Below are positions 1-5,736 of a stretch of 17,327 nucleotides of DNA, one piece after another (within the stretch, counting starts at the first letter, position 1; every line of letters starts with the position of its first letter). The stretch covers positions 1 to 17,327 of the forward strand of contig CAZXWI010000030.1 in the NCBI GenBank assembly GCA_964644555.1, given 5' to 3'. Below the pieces are notes generated by a model. It searched no databases, was not told the DNA's origin, and saw nothing but the letters and a program-made list of their open reading frames with translations. A program made the translations under genes and the position numbers. The stretch comes from RUG14186 sp964644555. Lineage in GTDB: Bacteria > Bacillota > Clostridia > Eubacteriales > Anaerofustaceae.

Positions 1-33
1 TAATAATTAAACATATATCTTCAGGAGAAAAAT

Positions 34-426
34 ATGAAAAAATTAGTAGTAAAAGACGCATCACAATGCATGGCTTGTCTTGCATGCGAAGTAGCATGTT
101 CACAGGCTTATTACAAAAAATTCGATCCGGCATTATCATGCATCAAGATCGGCACTAAAAAAGACGGTTCGACCAAACCTTTCGTATGTTTACAGTGCGG
201 AAAATGTATGGATGTTTGCGAACACGAAGCAATCACACAGAACGCTAAAACAGGCGTTTACATGATCGATAAGAAAAAATGCGTAGGCTGCGGCAAATGT
301 GCGGAAGTTTGCCCGACAGACACAATATGCAAAAGCGAAGAAAACGAATACACAACAAAATGTACTTCATGCGGCATCTGTGCTAAAGCATGCCCGATGG
401 GTATATTGGAAGTTGTTGACAAATAG
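34..426 (+). CDS. Four-cluster ferredoxin-type electron transfer protein (HycB/CooF-like)
   Basis: This 130-residue soluble protein is an electron carrier predicted to hold four [4Fe-4S] clusters. Four CxxCxxCxxxC motifs are visible: C12-C22, the CLQCGKCMDVC block near residues 52-62, CVGCGKCAEVCP near 83-94, and CTSCGICAKACP near 109-120. The layout matches the Fe-S subunits of the HycB/CooF/DmsB group, which pass electrons between a catalytic subunit and a partner. The start is set by AGGAG at 23-27, seven bases before the ATG. There is no signal peptide, so it is cytoplasmic. It is followed at once by a terminator, so it is the last gene of its transcript; its partner would lie left of the window. 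In clostridia such proteins often sit beside tungsten aldehyde:ferredoxin oxidoreductases, but that partner is inference. The Fe-S call is firm, the pathway is not. Confidence 0.85.
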   Translation: MKKLVVKDASQCMACLACEVACSQAYYKKFDPALSCIKIGTKKDGSTKPFVCLQCGKCMDVCEHEAITQNAKTGVYMIDKKKCVGCGKCAEVCPTDTICKSEENEYTTKCTSCGICAKACPMGILEVVDK

Positions 427-451
427 TTTTGATTTGATTATTAAAAAAGCG

Positions 452-487
452 AAAGCCTCTAACCCGATTGGGTTGGGGGCTTTTGGT
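452..487 (+). terminator. Intrinsic terminator of the polyferredoxin gene
   Basis: A 14-bp stem (452-465 with 470-483, two G-U pairs) closes a GATT loop and runs into TTTTGGTTT. It begins 25 bases after the stop codon. Confidence 0.9.
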
Positions 488-715
488 TTATATTATTCGG
501 ACATATCATAGAATAGCAAATATGCATTATACATATCCTTCTATTATAATTTGCACCTTTTGGTGTTTTTTATCCTATTATTTGCACCTTTTATCTACAC
601 AAACTTCGCAGAGCCCTATAAATATATAAATTCGATACAAAAATATGCCAATACGCAAATAACTTGTTTTACACCGAACTCCAATAATTTTTCATAATGC
701 TGCCTTATAAAACAA
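485..715. other. AT-rich gap with a duplicated 13-mer
   Basis: Between two terminators there is no gene with a start and ribosome site. The only structure I see is the 13-mer ATTTGCACCTTTT, present exactly at 549-561 and 580-592, each copy preceded by a similar CTATTAT. The first copy can also form a small CACC-TTTT-GGTG hairpin. The spacing is 31 bases. Its meaning is unknown. Confidence 0.5.
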
Positions 716-736
716 AAGCTCCCAAATTGGGAGCTT
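716..736 (-). terminator. Intrinsic terminator of the GltS-family gene
   Basis: A near-perfect palindrome, AAGCTCCCAA-A-TTGGGAGCTT, gives a 10-bp stem. On the minus strand it is followed by TTGTTTTA. It lies just after the minus-strand stop codon at 741-743. Confidence 0.88.
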
Positions 737-740
737 AAAA

Positions 741-2186
741 TTATTCTTCTATCCAAATATTTTTCGGAGTGTCTTTATACTTTCTTTTAAATATGCGCCT
801 TCTGAACAAATATATGCTGTATATAGCCCAAAGAGCAAAGAATATTATGCAGCATATACAAGCATTCGTAAAGGAGCTTGCCGCAAATTTTAACATCAAG
901 AGCAGCGGCGCTATCATTACCATTGCCGGGAATGTGGATAATATGTAAAGGTTCGAAGTCGGTGTTTTTAAGTTTGGGTCTATCTCTTTTAACAAAATCA
1001 TGCCGTTTGATGCTGTTCCGGTGAGAGTGCCGAAGCACATAAGATAAAATTCGTGGTGGAAGCCTTCAAAACATTCCTTTGATACCTTTTCGATATATAT
1101 GTGAGTGATAATTGCCCCCACTACAGAAAGAACGATTATAGGGATAATGTAGTCCTTTATATTATTTATTTCGATTGCGGCAACACCTGCTACAATCATC
1201 AAATCGAAGGCAAAGCCCGATATTCTATCCATTTGATAATTATTGATGTAATCACGCTTTAACACATTTTTGTTTCTCAAAACTTTAACTATTGCTCTTA
1301 TACCCATGGCGGCAATGGCTGCCCAAAGGAAGTTAAAGCCCCATGCAATGCTGTTGGTAAAATCGGAAATAGCAGCCAAAAGGCACATAAAAGCAAACGA
1401 AATCATGTACACCAATGCCACAAAGCCCACCTGAATGGAGAACTTATCCACCGATTCATTATCCGGAATTTCGTTGCCGGTTGGGTTTAAGTGGTTGATG
1501 TTATCAAGGGCTTTATCATATCTTCTTATATTAATTAGTCCTTTTTTGCGCATTATATTAATGTATAAAACACCTATAACCGATGCCACAATAAATCCTA
1601 TGGAAGCAAGAGAAAGCCCCACACTGCCGTAACCCGAAAAACCGCTTTGTGCTGTATTGGTGAAGTTAACATCCCAAGTGAGAGCATTCCCCGGCCCTTG
1701 ACCGTATGCAAGGGGTAAAAGCAACCCTCCGATATACGAAATGGGGTTATCACCGTTTTTGGTAAAAACAAAGAATAATATCGTGATGAGCAGTCCCGCA
1801 AAAGCTTGCAGCATATATGTGCCGCCTTGCAAAGCACCGAATTCCACAATTTGAGATTTTATCGTTTTCCCGTTCGTTTTTTCGCTTTTAAGGCTCATGG
1901 CAGCAAAGCCAATGCCCAAGCCGTGGTATGTAATTACCTGCATAGTGCGGTTGTCGATAAGATTATATCCAAGCTTATTGCAAAATATTTCCATAAGAAG
2001 CAGCAATGTCCCCCCGATAAGTGCCGAGGGGATAAGCCCTTTTTTAAATGCGGGAATAACATTTCTTAAAATGTTGCCCAAAAGCAGTGCTATGAGCAAA
2101 AGCCCTGCCTGAATAAGCCCCGACCACACCGAGTCGTAGTTGGCAAGGGTAAAGTCCCAACTGCCGAGTGCCTGCACAGTATTCAT
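741..2186 (-). CDS. GltS-family sodium/glutamate-type symporter
   Basis: A 481-residue polytopic membrane protein with about ten or more hydrophobic segments, in the size range of the ESS/GltS family of Na+-coupled glutamate importers. Family-like features are PSALIGGTLLL at residues 53-63, GQGPGNA at 162-168 (the position of the GHG-type loop in GltS), and FGTLTGTASNGM at 385-396, the second pseudo-repeat signature, followed by the conserved IDP. The start chosen is the ATG at 2184-2186, because GGAGG lies six bases before it (2192-2196); the longer reading to 2219 has no ribosome site. It stands alone, with its own extended -10 promoter and terminator. The C-terminal 20 residues are strongly basic and probably cytoplasmic. 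Substrate is not provable from sequence; glutamate or a related dicarboxylate is inferred from the family. Confidence 0.78.
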   Translation of the reverse strand: MNTVQALGSWDFTLANYDSVWSGLIQAGLLLIALLLGNILRNVIPAFKKGLIPSALIGGTLLLLMEIFCNKLGYNLIDNRTMQVITYHGLGIGFAAMSLKSEKTNGKTIKSQIVEFGALQGGTYMLQAFAGLLITILFFVFTKNGDNPISYIGGLLLPLAYGQGPGNALTWDVNFTNTAQSGFSGYGSVGLSLASIGFIVASVIGVLYINIMRKKGLINIRRYDKALDNINHLNPTGNEIPDNESVDKFSIQVGFVALVYMISFAFMCLLAAISDFTNSIAWGFNFLWAAIAAMGIRAIVKVLRNKNVLKRDYINNYQMDRISGFAFDLMIVAGVAAIEINNIKDYIIPIIVLSVVGAIITHIYIEKVSKECFEGFHHEFYLMCFGTLTGTASNGMILLKEIDPNLKTPTSNLYILSTFPAMVMIAPLLLMLKFAASSFTNACICCIIFFALWAIYSIYLFRRRIFKRKYKDTPKNIWIEE

Positions 2187-2230
2187 ATTTTTCCTCCGAA
2201 TCACACAAGTGTTTATCAAAATTTATACAT

Positions 2231-2239
2231 ATTATATCA
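2231..2239 (-). promoter_or_regulatory. Extended -10 promoter of the GltS-family gene
   Basis: The minus strand reads TGATATAAT, a full extended -10 (TGnTATAAT), about 45 bases upstream of the start codon. No good -35 box is seen at 17 bases, which is usual for extended -10 promoters. Confidence 0.6.
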
Positions 2240-2671
2240 TACCCAAAGATAATTCTATGTGCCGATTTGATAAAAGTGTGGATTTTGCAGCAATGCGAGG
2301 GGTGGTGTCAAAATAAAAACGAAATCGATATAATAATCAAAAATTTGGGTGAAATTATGATTACTTATGGACTTTACAAATTTCAGAGTGTCTAATAATT
2401 GAAACGATTTTACATCAAAACGATGTCGGTTGATACTTATCAAAACAATCCAACTTCGCTCTCCGATTATTACTTTGTTTATTTAAACGATAACTAAATT
2501 CATATAAAGTAAATTAATTTATAAATACAGTATCAACACGCACAGCCTGAGAGGTTACTATTTTGTAAAAGCTTATGTGGATTATACCAAAACAAAAGGT
2601 ATAGTATTCGCTATGTGTAATCTCTTATCAAATGCAAAAATTTATCATAATAAAATAAGGAGAAACACAAA
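2240..2671. other. Gene-poor stretch, possible gene remnants
   Basis: About 430 bases with no complete gene. One open stretch in the plus direction, roughly 2507-2698, has no start codon and encodes GYYFVKAYVDYTKTKGIVF, which looks like real protein rather than random translation. It may be the tail of a decayed gene, but I do not recognise it. A 5-bp hairpin, ACATC-AAAAC-GATGT, lies near 2410-2425. The purine-rich AGGAG at 2658-2662 belongs to the broken gene that follows. Confidence 0.35.
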
Positions 2672-2929
2672 ATGTCCCCAGATGAAAAATGACCGATAAT
2701 ACCAAATTCAGATAGATTTGAAATAGTCGGAATACAAAAATTGACATGTTATTACAAGAGTGAATATTCTACTAATGGCTACACGAACGAGGATAGTTTC
2801 GATATAAGAATACTTAAAGATACGAAAATCGGTGTTTTATATGCCCTGACGTGCTCCGGTTCATCGACTGTTTTGGTTGATAAACATGGAAACCCTTGCA
2901 CAGAACTTGACAAGTATGAGCTATATTAA
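2672..2929 (+). pseudogene. DUF6440-like small protein interrupted by an early TGA
   Basis: The ATG at 2672 has an AGGAG ribosome site about ten bases upstream, but codon 7 is TGA. Beyond it the same frame stays open for 78 codons to a TAA. Joined, the product would be 85 residues beginning MSPDEK-stop-PIIPNSDRFEIVGIQ. The C-terminal half, IGVLYALTCSGSSTVLVDKH followed by GNP, resembles the DUF6440 pattern in which a short beta-rich domain ends with 'tGVnYLf...GgLTvLlDkdGkP'; here the usual GG is GS. No ATG follows the TGA, and the only in-frame alternative is TTG at 2741 with no ribosome site. A terminator follows directly. I read it as a recently broken gene; a sequencing error or readthrough cannot be excluded. 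Function of the family is unknown. Confidence 0.6.
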
Positions 2930-2954
2930 AAGATAACATAACCGCTTAAAAATT

Positions 2955-2989
2955 AAGCTATACACCGACTAAGCAGTGCATAGCTTTTT
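2955..2989 (+). terminator. Intrinsic terminator after the DUF6440-like gene
   Basis: AAGCTAT and CAC pair with GTG and ATAGCTT across one A-C mismatch, loop CGACTAAGCA, followed by a five-T run. It ends 11 bases before the next start codon. Confidence 0.75.
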
Positions 2990-3000
2990 ATATACCCAAA

Positions 3001-3510
3001 ATGCTTATAAAAACAACCGCCATATCTACCTCACCGCAAAACAACAAAAATAGATCTGTAACAATATCACTTATTGTATCGGTTGTGATAGCCATAGCAC
3101 TATTTATAGTGTTGATTATTTACCCTAAATTAATCAAATATTACTTTATTTCTTACCGCTTGGTAACCGATTCGCAAATTCGCAACAATCTGCTAAACAC
3201 CATGAGTATGTGTTTCTACCCATGCATTATATTGGCATATTTTGCACTGTATTCCTTGATTAAACTGCTGCTTAACATAAAAAATGACGATATCTTTATT
3301 ATGTCAAATGTTAAGCATCTGGGCTGCCTTTCGTGGTATTGCTTCGGGGTGTGCTTAATTACCTTATTAGGCGTAATTTTCTGCCACAGTATGTTTGCAC
3401 TTTTGGTAATATCTACCGCATCCGGCTTTATCGGAATGATAATCAGAGTCATCAAGATAGTATTCGAAAAGGCAGTAAAAATACAAACAGAAAATGATTT
3501 AACCATATGA
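3001..3510 (+). CDS. DUF2975 family membrane protein
   Basis: A 169-residue protein with four predicted membrane segments (about residues 22-43, 70-90, 111-134 and 136-155) and short polar ends. Size, layout and the directly linked HTH gene match the DUF2975 family (YoaS-like), which is typically paired with a YozG-type regulator. Only 8 bases separate its TGA from the next ATG, so the two are co-transcribed. The start is uncertain: no Shine-Dalgarno sequence precedes the ATG, because the upstream terminator ends only 11 bases away. No other in-frame start lies before the first membrane helix. TATATA at 2989-2994 would place transcription start almost at the A of the ATG, so a leaderless transcript is possible. 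Role in the cell is unknown. Confidence 0.72.
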   Translation: MLIKTTAISTSPQNNKNRSVTISLIVSVVIAIALFIVLIIYPKLIKYYFISYRLVTDSQIRNNLLNTMSMCFYPCIILAYFALYSLIKLLLNIKNDDIFIMSNVKHLGCLSWYCFGVCLITLLGVIFCHSMFALLVISTASGFIGMIIRVIKIVFEKAVKIQTENDLTI

Positions 3511-3518
3511 GGTAGAAT

Positions 3519-3728
3519 ATGATAGAAGTAAATTTAGATGTAATGCTCGCAATAAGAAAAATGACTTCCGGCGAACTTGCCGAAAAAATTGGTATCACTC
3601 AGGCAAATTTGTCCATTCTCAAAACGGGAAAGGCAAAGGCAGTCCGCTTTTCCACTTTAGAAGCCATCTGCAAAGCACTCGACTGCCAACCCGGGGATAT
3701 CCTAAAATATCTCCCCGAGGAGGAATAA
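3519..3728 (+). CDS. YozG-like Cro/C1-type HTH regulator
   Basis: A 69-residue protein that is a single helix-turn-helix domain of the Xre/Cro family. The recognition region is MTSGELAEKIGITQANLSIL (about residues 15-34), followed by the GKAKAVRFSTLEAICKALDC stretch and the closing CQPGDILKYLPEE, the usual end of YozG-type regulators. The ribosome site GAGGTAG overlaps the TGA stop of the DUF2975 gene. Proteins of this type normally control their own operon with the adjacent membrane protein; that is family knowledge, and no operator was identified here. Confidence 0.9.
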   Translation: MIEVNLDVMLAIRKMTSGELAEKIGITQANLSILKTGKAKAVRFSTLEAICKALDCQPGDILKYLPEEE

Positions 3729-3730
3729 TT

Positions 3731-3928
3731 ATGAATGAAACTACTAATGAGAACAAATTAAATAACCCCGATAAAGTATTCACTCCCGATTTGCATATCG
3801 AAAAGCCCGTACTTGATGATGATAGTGCAATAAGAAATATTTTTTCTTCGGTATTTGCCACGCTTCTGAAAAGCCTCGGCATGCTCCCCCGCTCCCCCGT
3901 TTTGCTAACAAAGTCAACAGTATTGTGA
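3731..3928 (+). CDS. Small hypothetical protein, 3' end within a repeat-like element
   Basis: A 65-residue ORF begins two bases after the regulator's TAA and has an excellent ribosome site (AGGAGGA, 3718-3724), so translation of its start is very likely. Residues 1-36 are polar and acidic (MNETTNENKLNNPDKVFTPD at the start). From about residue 37 the coding sequence enters a base-composition-shifted segment with a tandem GCTCCCCC, which belongs to the repeat-like element described below. The tail (FATLLKSLGMLPRSPVLLTK) is therefore probably not the ancestral C-terminus. I do not recognise the N-terminal part. It may be the start of a third operon gene truncated by insertion of the element. 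Confidence 0.5.
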   Translation: MNETTNENKLNNPDKVFTPDLHIEKPVLDDDSAIRNIFSSVFATLLKSLGMLPRSPVLLTKSTVL

Positions 3929-3996
3929 GGGAGTTCCCCACACCCCTATACGTAAACGGAGTTTGCATAAAAAGGTTCGTGGGGAAGTTTTTCCAC
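3846..3996. repeat. Repeat-like structured element, copy A
   Basis: This segment is unlike its surroundings: C-rich at 3871-3899, with the 8-mer GCTCCCCC twice in tandem (3883-3898). It contains inverted arms TTCCCCAC (3934-3941) and GTGGGGAA (3979-3986) enclosing a second hairpin, GTAAAC-GGA-GTTTGC. The core CCACACC...TAT.CG..AACGGAGTT recurs on the minus strand at about 5175-5200 (copy B). The edges are approximate. The look is that of an interspersed palindromic repeat; there is no transposase and no clear target duplication. Confidence 0.5.
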
Positions 3997-4025
3997 AAAA
4001 AAAAAAAGCGTGAGAAGCCTCACGC
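3997..4025 (-). terminator. Intrinsic terminator of the birA-DUF1622 operon
   Basis: GCGTGAG-AAGC-CTCACGC (4008-4025) gives a perfect 7-bp stem; the minus strand continues into eleven T (the A-run 3997-4007). It lies 16 bases past the minus-strand stop at 4041. Confidence 0.95.
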
Positions 4026-4040
4026 CACCAATAAATATAT

Positions 4041-4391
4041 TTACTCTCCCTCTTTCTTAAGAAGCTCCTCTTCTTCCCTGTCCTTTTTCACATCGTAATG
4101 TATCAAGATTGACAGGATTGCCCTAAGGGCTATAATGCAGCCAACAAGCAAAAATTCTTTCAATGTCTGCACCAAAACAGTTCTTAATATCTCAGATGCG
4201 ATTTTAAATTCAAGCCCCATTGCCATTGCAGAGGTCAAAACGAATTTAACGGGAAGATCTTTCTTTGCGAAAATATTTATTACATAGAAAATAAATGCTT
4301 TAATTGTGCCGTAAACAATTATGGTAATTCCCATAATTTCAATAATTTCTATAATTACCGGCAATACCTTTTGAAAAAATAAATCTAACAT
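4041..4391 (-). CDS. DUF1622 family membrane protein
   Basis: A 116-residue protein with a long hydrophobic N-terminal segment (about residues 10-41), a second around 79-98, and a highly charged tail (KKDREEEELLKKEGE). The conserved DUF1622 core is visible as LEFKIASEILRTV (60-72) and IIALRAILSILIHYD (86-100). It is a small integral membrane protein of unknown function. Its ATG lies four bases after the TAA of the biotin ligase gene and has only a weak ribosome site, so it probably depends on translational coupling to that gene. A strong terminator follows. The family assignment is good; no activity can be given. Confidence 0.85.
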   Translation of the reverse strand: MLDLFFQKVLPVIIEIIEIMGITIIVYGTIKAFIFYVINIFAKKDLPVKFVLTSAMAMGLEFKIASEILRTVLVQTLKEFLLVGCIIALRAILSILIHYDVKKDREEEELLKKEGE

Positions 4392-4395
4392 AGTC

Positions 4396-5058
4396 TTATT
4401 CTACCAAATTAGTTTCATGTAATTCAAGTACATATTTAAAATAAGCTCTTTTTATTTCATCTATATCAAAATTCTTAATCTTGTTATAGATATTATTTAC
4501 GATTTCCGCAATCAATTTGTTTACATCAACATCATTTCTTATATTTTCTTCTATAGTACAAACTCTATCTAAAATATCAATCGGATAATCACATTTTTTT
4601 ACATTTATGCCTATCCCCATCACCACACCTTTGCACACATTTTCTTCAAACACTGCCTCCGTCAAAATGCCGCAAAGTTTTTTTCCGTTATAAATCACAT
4701 CGTTTACATATTTCAGCTTGCAATCCAAACCGCAAATATTTTCAAGAGCATCTCTTACGCACACTCCGCACATGAGCGTAATAAAAGAAAGTTCCTCCGA
4801 TTTGATTTTTTCGGGCTGAAGTGCCAAACTCATGTATATGCCTGAGTCGAGAGGAGAATAAAACTTTCTGTCGTATTGCCCCCGTCCCTTAGTCTGCTCA
4901 CGAGCCAGCACCAAATAATTCGTGTTTTTTTCATCATCAAAAACCAACTTCTTTGCGTAATCGTTGGTGGAAGATACGCTTTTCAACAGCAGTATATCAA
5001 TTTTTTTATTTTCTTTTACTAAACATTCCGAAATTTTTTGTATATCGTATAAACTCAT
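4396..5058 (-). CDS. birA: Biotin--[acetyl-CoA-carboxylase] ligase, short form
   Basis: The enzyme activates biotin as biotinyl-AMP and attaches it to the lysine of biotin carrier proteins. Of 220 residues, the catalytic domain fills nearly all: SSTND (29-33), the biotin/ATP loop GRGQYDRKFYSP (58-69), KYVND (116-120, usually KWPND), GKKLCGILTE (125-134) and GIGINV (148-153). It lacks the N-terminal DNA-binding domain of BirA repressors, so it should not regulate transcription. It also ends near residue 220 (LELHETNLVE) without a clear C-terminal SH3-like domain. In the glycine-rich loop, Q-Y-D stands where most homologues have R-x-G. AGAGGAAG precedes the ATG. It is the first gene of a minus-strand pair with DUF1622 and is divergent from rplI. 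Confidence 0.88.
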   Translation of the reverse strand: MSLYDIQKISECLVKENKKIDILLLKSVSSTNDYAKKLVFDDEKNTNYLVLAREQTKGRGQYDRKFYSPLDSGIYMSLALQPEKIKSEELSFITLMCGVCVRDALENICGLDCKLKYVNDVIYNGKKLCGILTEAVFEENVCKGVVMGIGINVKKCDYPIDILDRVCTIEENIRNDVDVNKLIAEIVNNIYNKIKNFDIDEIKRAYFKYVLELHETNLVE

Positions 5059-5084
5059 TTCTTCCTCTTTGGGCGGTGATGTGG

Positions 5085-5090
5085 TATAAT
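5085..5090 (+). promoter_or_regulatory. Candidate -10 of the rplI-dnaB-rlmB operon
   Basis: A perfect TATAAT, preceded by GTGG, points toward rplI. The best -35 at 17 bases is only TTCCTC. If used, it gives a leader of about 195 bases that contains the folded element at 5125-5212. Confidence 0.45.
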
Positions 5091-5124
5091 ATATTATTAC
5101 AGTAGATTTTTATTGCCACTAAAA

Positions 5125-5212
5125 TCGGTACAATGCCGGCAGGCTCAGCAGAGGCACTTACCGACATATCGCCAACTCCGTTGGCGTAAATAGGTGTGGA
5201 TTCCCCACCCAC
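5125..5212. repeat. Structured element, copy B (three hairpins) between birA and rplI
   Basis: Three stems follow one another: TCGGTA/TACCGA (5125-5130 with 5159-5164, with inner TGCC/GGCA); CGCCAAC-TCC-GTTGGCG (5170-5186, perfect 7 bp); and TGTGG/CCACA around 5194-5214. Read on the minus strand, the middle hairpin and its left flank match copy A near 3936-3970. It may be part of the rplI leader (plus) or the birA leader (minus). I could not match it to a known riboswitch or ribosomal-protein leader. Confidence 0.45.
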
Positions 5213-5220
5213 ATACCTTA

Positions 5221-5226
5221 ATTATA
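5221..5226 (-). promoter_or_regulatory. Candidate -10 of birA
   Basis: The minus strand reads TATAAT here, about 160 bases upstream of the birA start. No convincing -35 box is seen, so the call is weak. Confidence 0.3.
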
Positions 5227-5291
5227 ACACCAACCGCTGCCATATGCGGCGATATATCGGAAAAATACATTATTTGAAGAGAGGAAACAAA

Positions 5292-5735
5292 ATGAAAGTA
5301 ATATTAAAAGAAGATGTAATCGATATCGGTAAAAAAATGCAAGTTGTCGAAGTTAAAGACGGTTATGCAAAGAATTTCTTATTTAAGAAAAAATTGGCAG
5401 TTGTCGCAAATGACGAAAATATGGAAATTCTCAAACAGGAACTTGCCGAAATCGCAGCACACGAAGCAATGATAAAGGCTGAAGCTGAAAGCATAAAGGA
5501 AAAGATTAATTCCAAAACATACACCCTCAAAGTTAAGTGCGGTGGTGGCGGAAAGCTTTACGGAGCTATAACCAACCAGGAAATTGCGGATATCATCAAT
5601 AAAGAAGCGGGAGTAAATGTTGACAAGAGAAAAGTAGTATGCGACAACATCAAATCAGTCGGAACATACGATGTTAAAATCAAACTTCATCCGCAGGTAG
5701 AGGCAAAGGTTTCTCTGAGTGTAGAGGCTCTTTAA
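5292..5735 (+). CDS. rplI: 50S ribosomal protein L9
   Basis: L9 binds 23S rRNA and spans the base of the L1 stalk. The 147-residue length is standard. The N-terminal RNA-binding domain has VILKEDVIDIGKKMQVVEVK and the hallmark GYAKNFLFKKKLA (residues 24-36), followed by a long charged connecting helix (about 41-75) and the C-terminal domain (GGKLYGAITNQEIADII and the closing HPQVEAKVSLSV). The ATG at 5292 was chosen over upstream readings because GAGAGGAAACAAA precedes it and the protein then begins exactly as other L9 proteins do. It leads a plus-strand operon; dnaB starts one base after its stop codon. Confidence 0.97.
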   Translation: MKVILKEDVIDIGKKMQVVEVKDGYAKNFLFKKKLAVVANDENMEILKQELAEIAAHEAMIKAEAESIKEKINSKTYTLKVKCGGGGKLYGAITNQEIADIINKEAGVNVDKRKVVCDNIKSVGTYDVKIKLHPQVEAKVSLSVEAL

Positions 5736-5736
5736 T

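Noticed and set aside
2690..2692. The TGA at codon 7 as selenocysteine
   Set aside because: It lies in a poorly conserved N-terminal tail, not at a redox site, and I see no convincing SECIS hairpin directly after it. A nonsense change is simpler.
3619..3998. Minus-strand ORFs across the HTH gene and the repeat-like element
   Set aside because: They oppose a well-supported operon, lack ribosome sites, and reflect translation of the repeat.
5006..5212. Minus-strand 68-residue ORF reaching into birA
   Set aside because: It overlaps birA in another frame, starts with GTG without a good ribosome site, and its upstream half coincides with the hairpin element.
5085..5225. Known riboswitch (TPP, cobalamin, SAM, THF, yybP or similar) before rplI or birA
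   Set aside because: None of the conserved core sequences of these classes could be recognised; only generic hairpins are visible.
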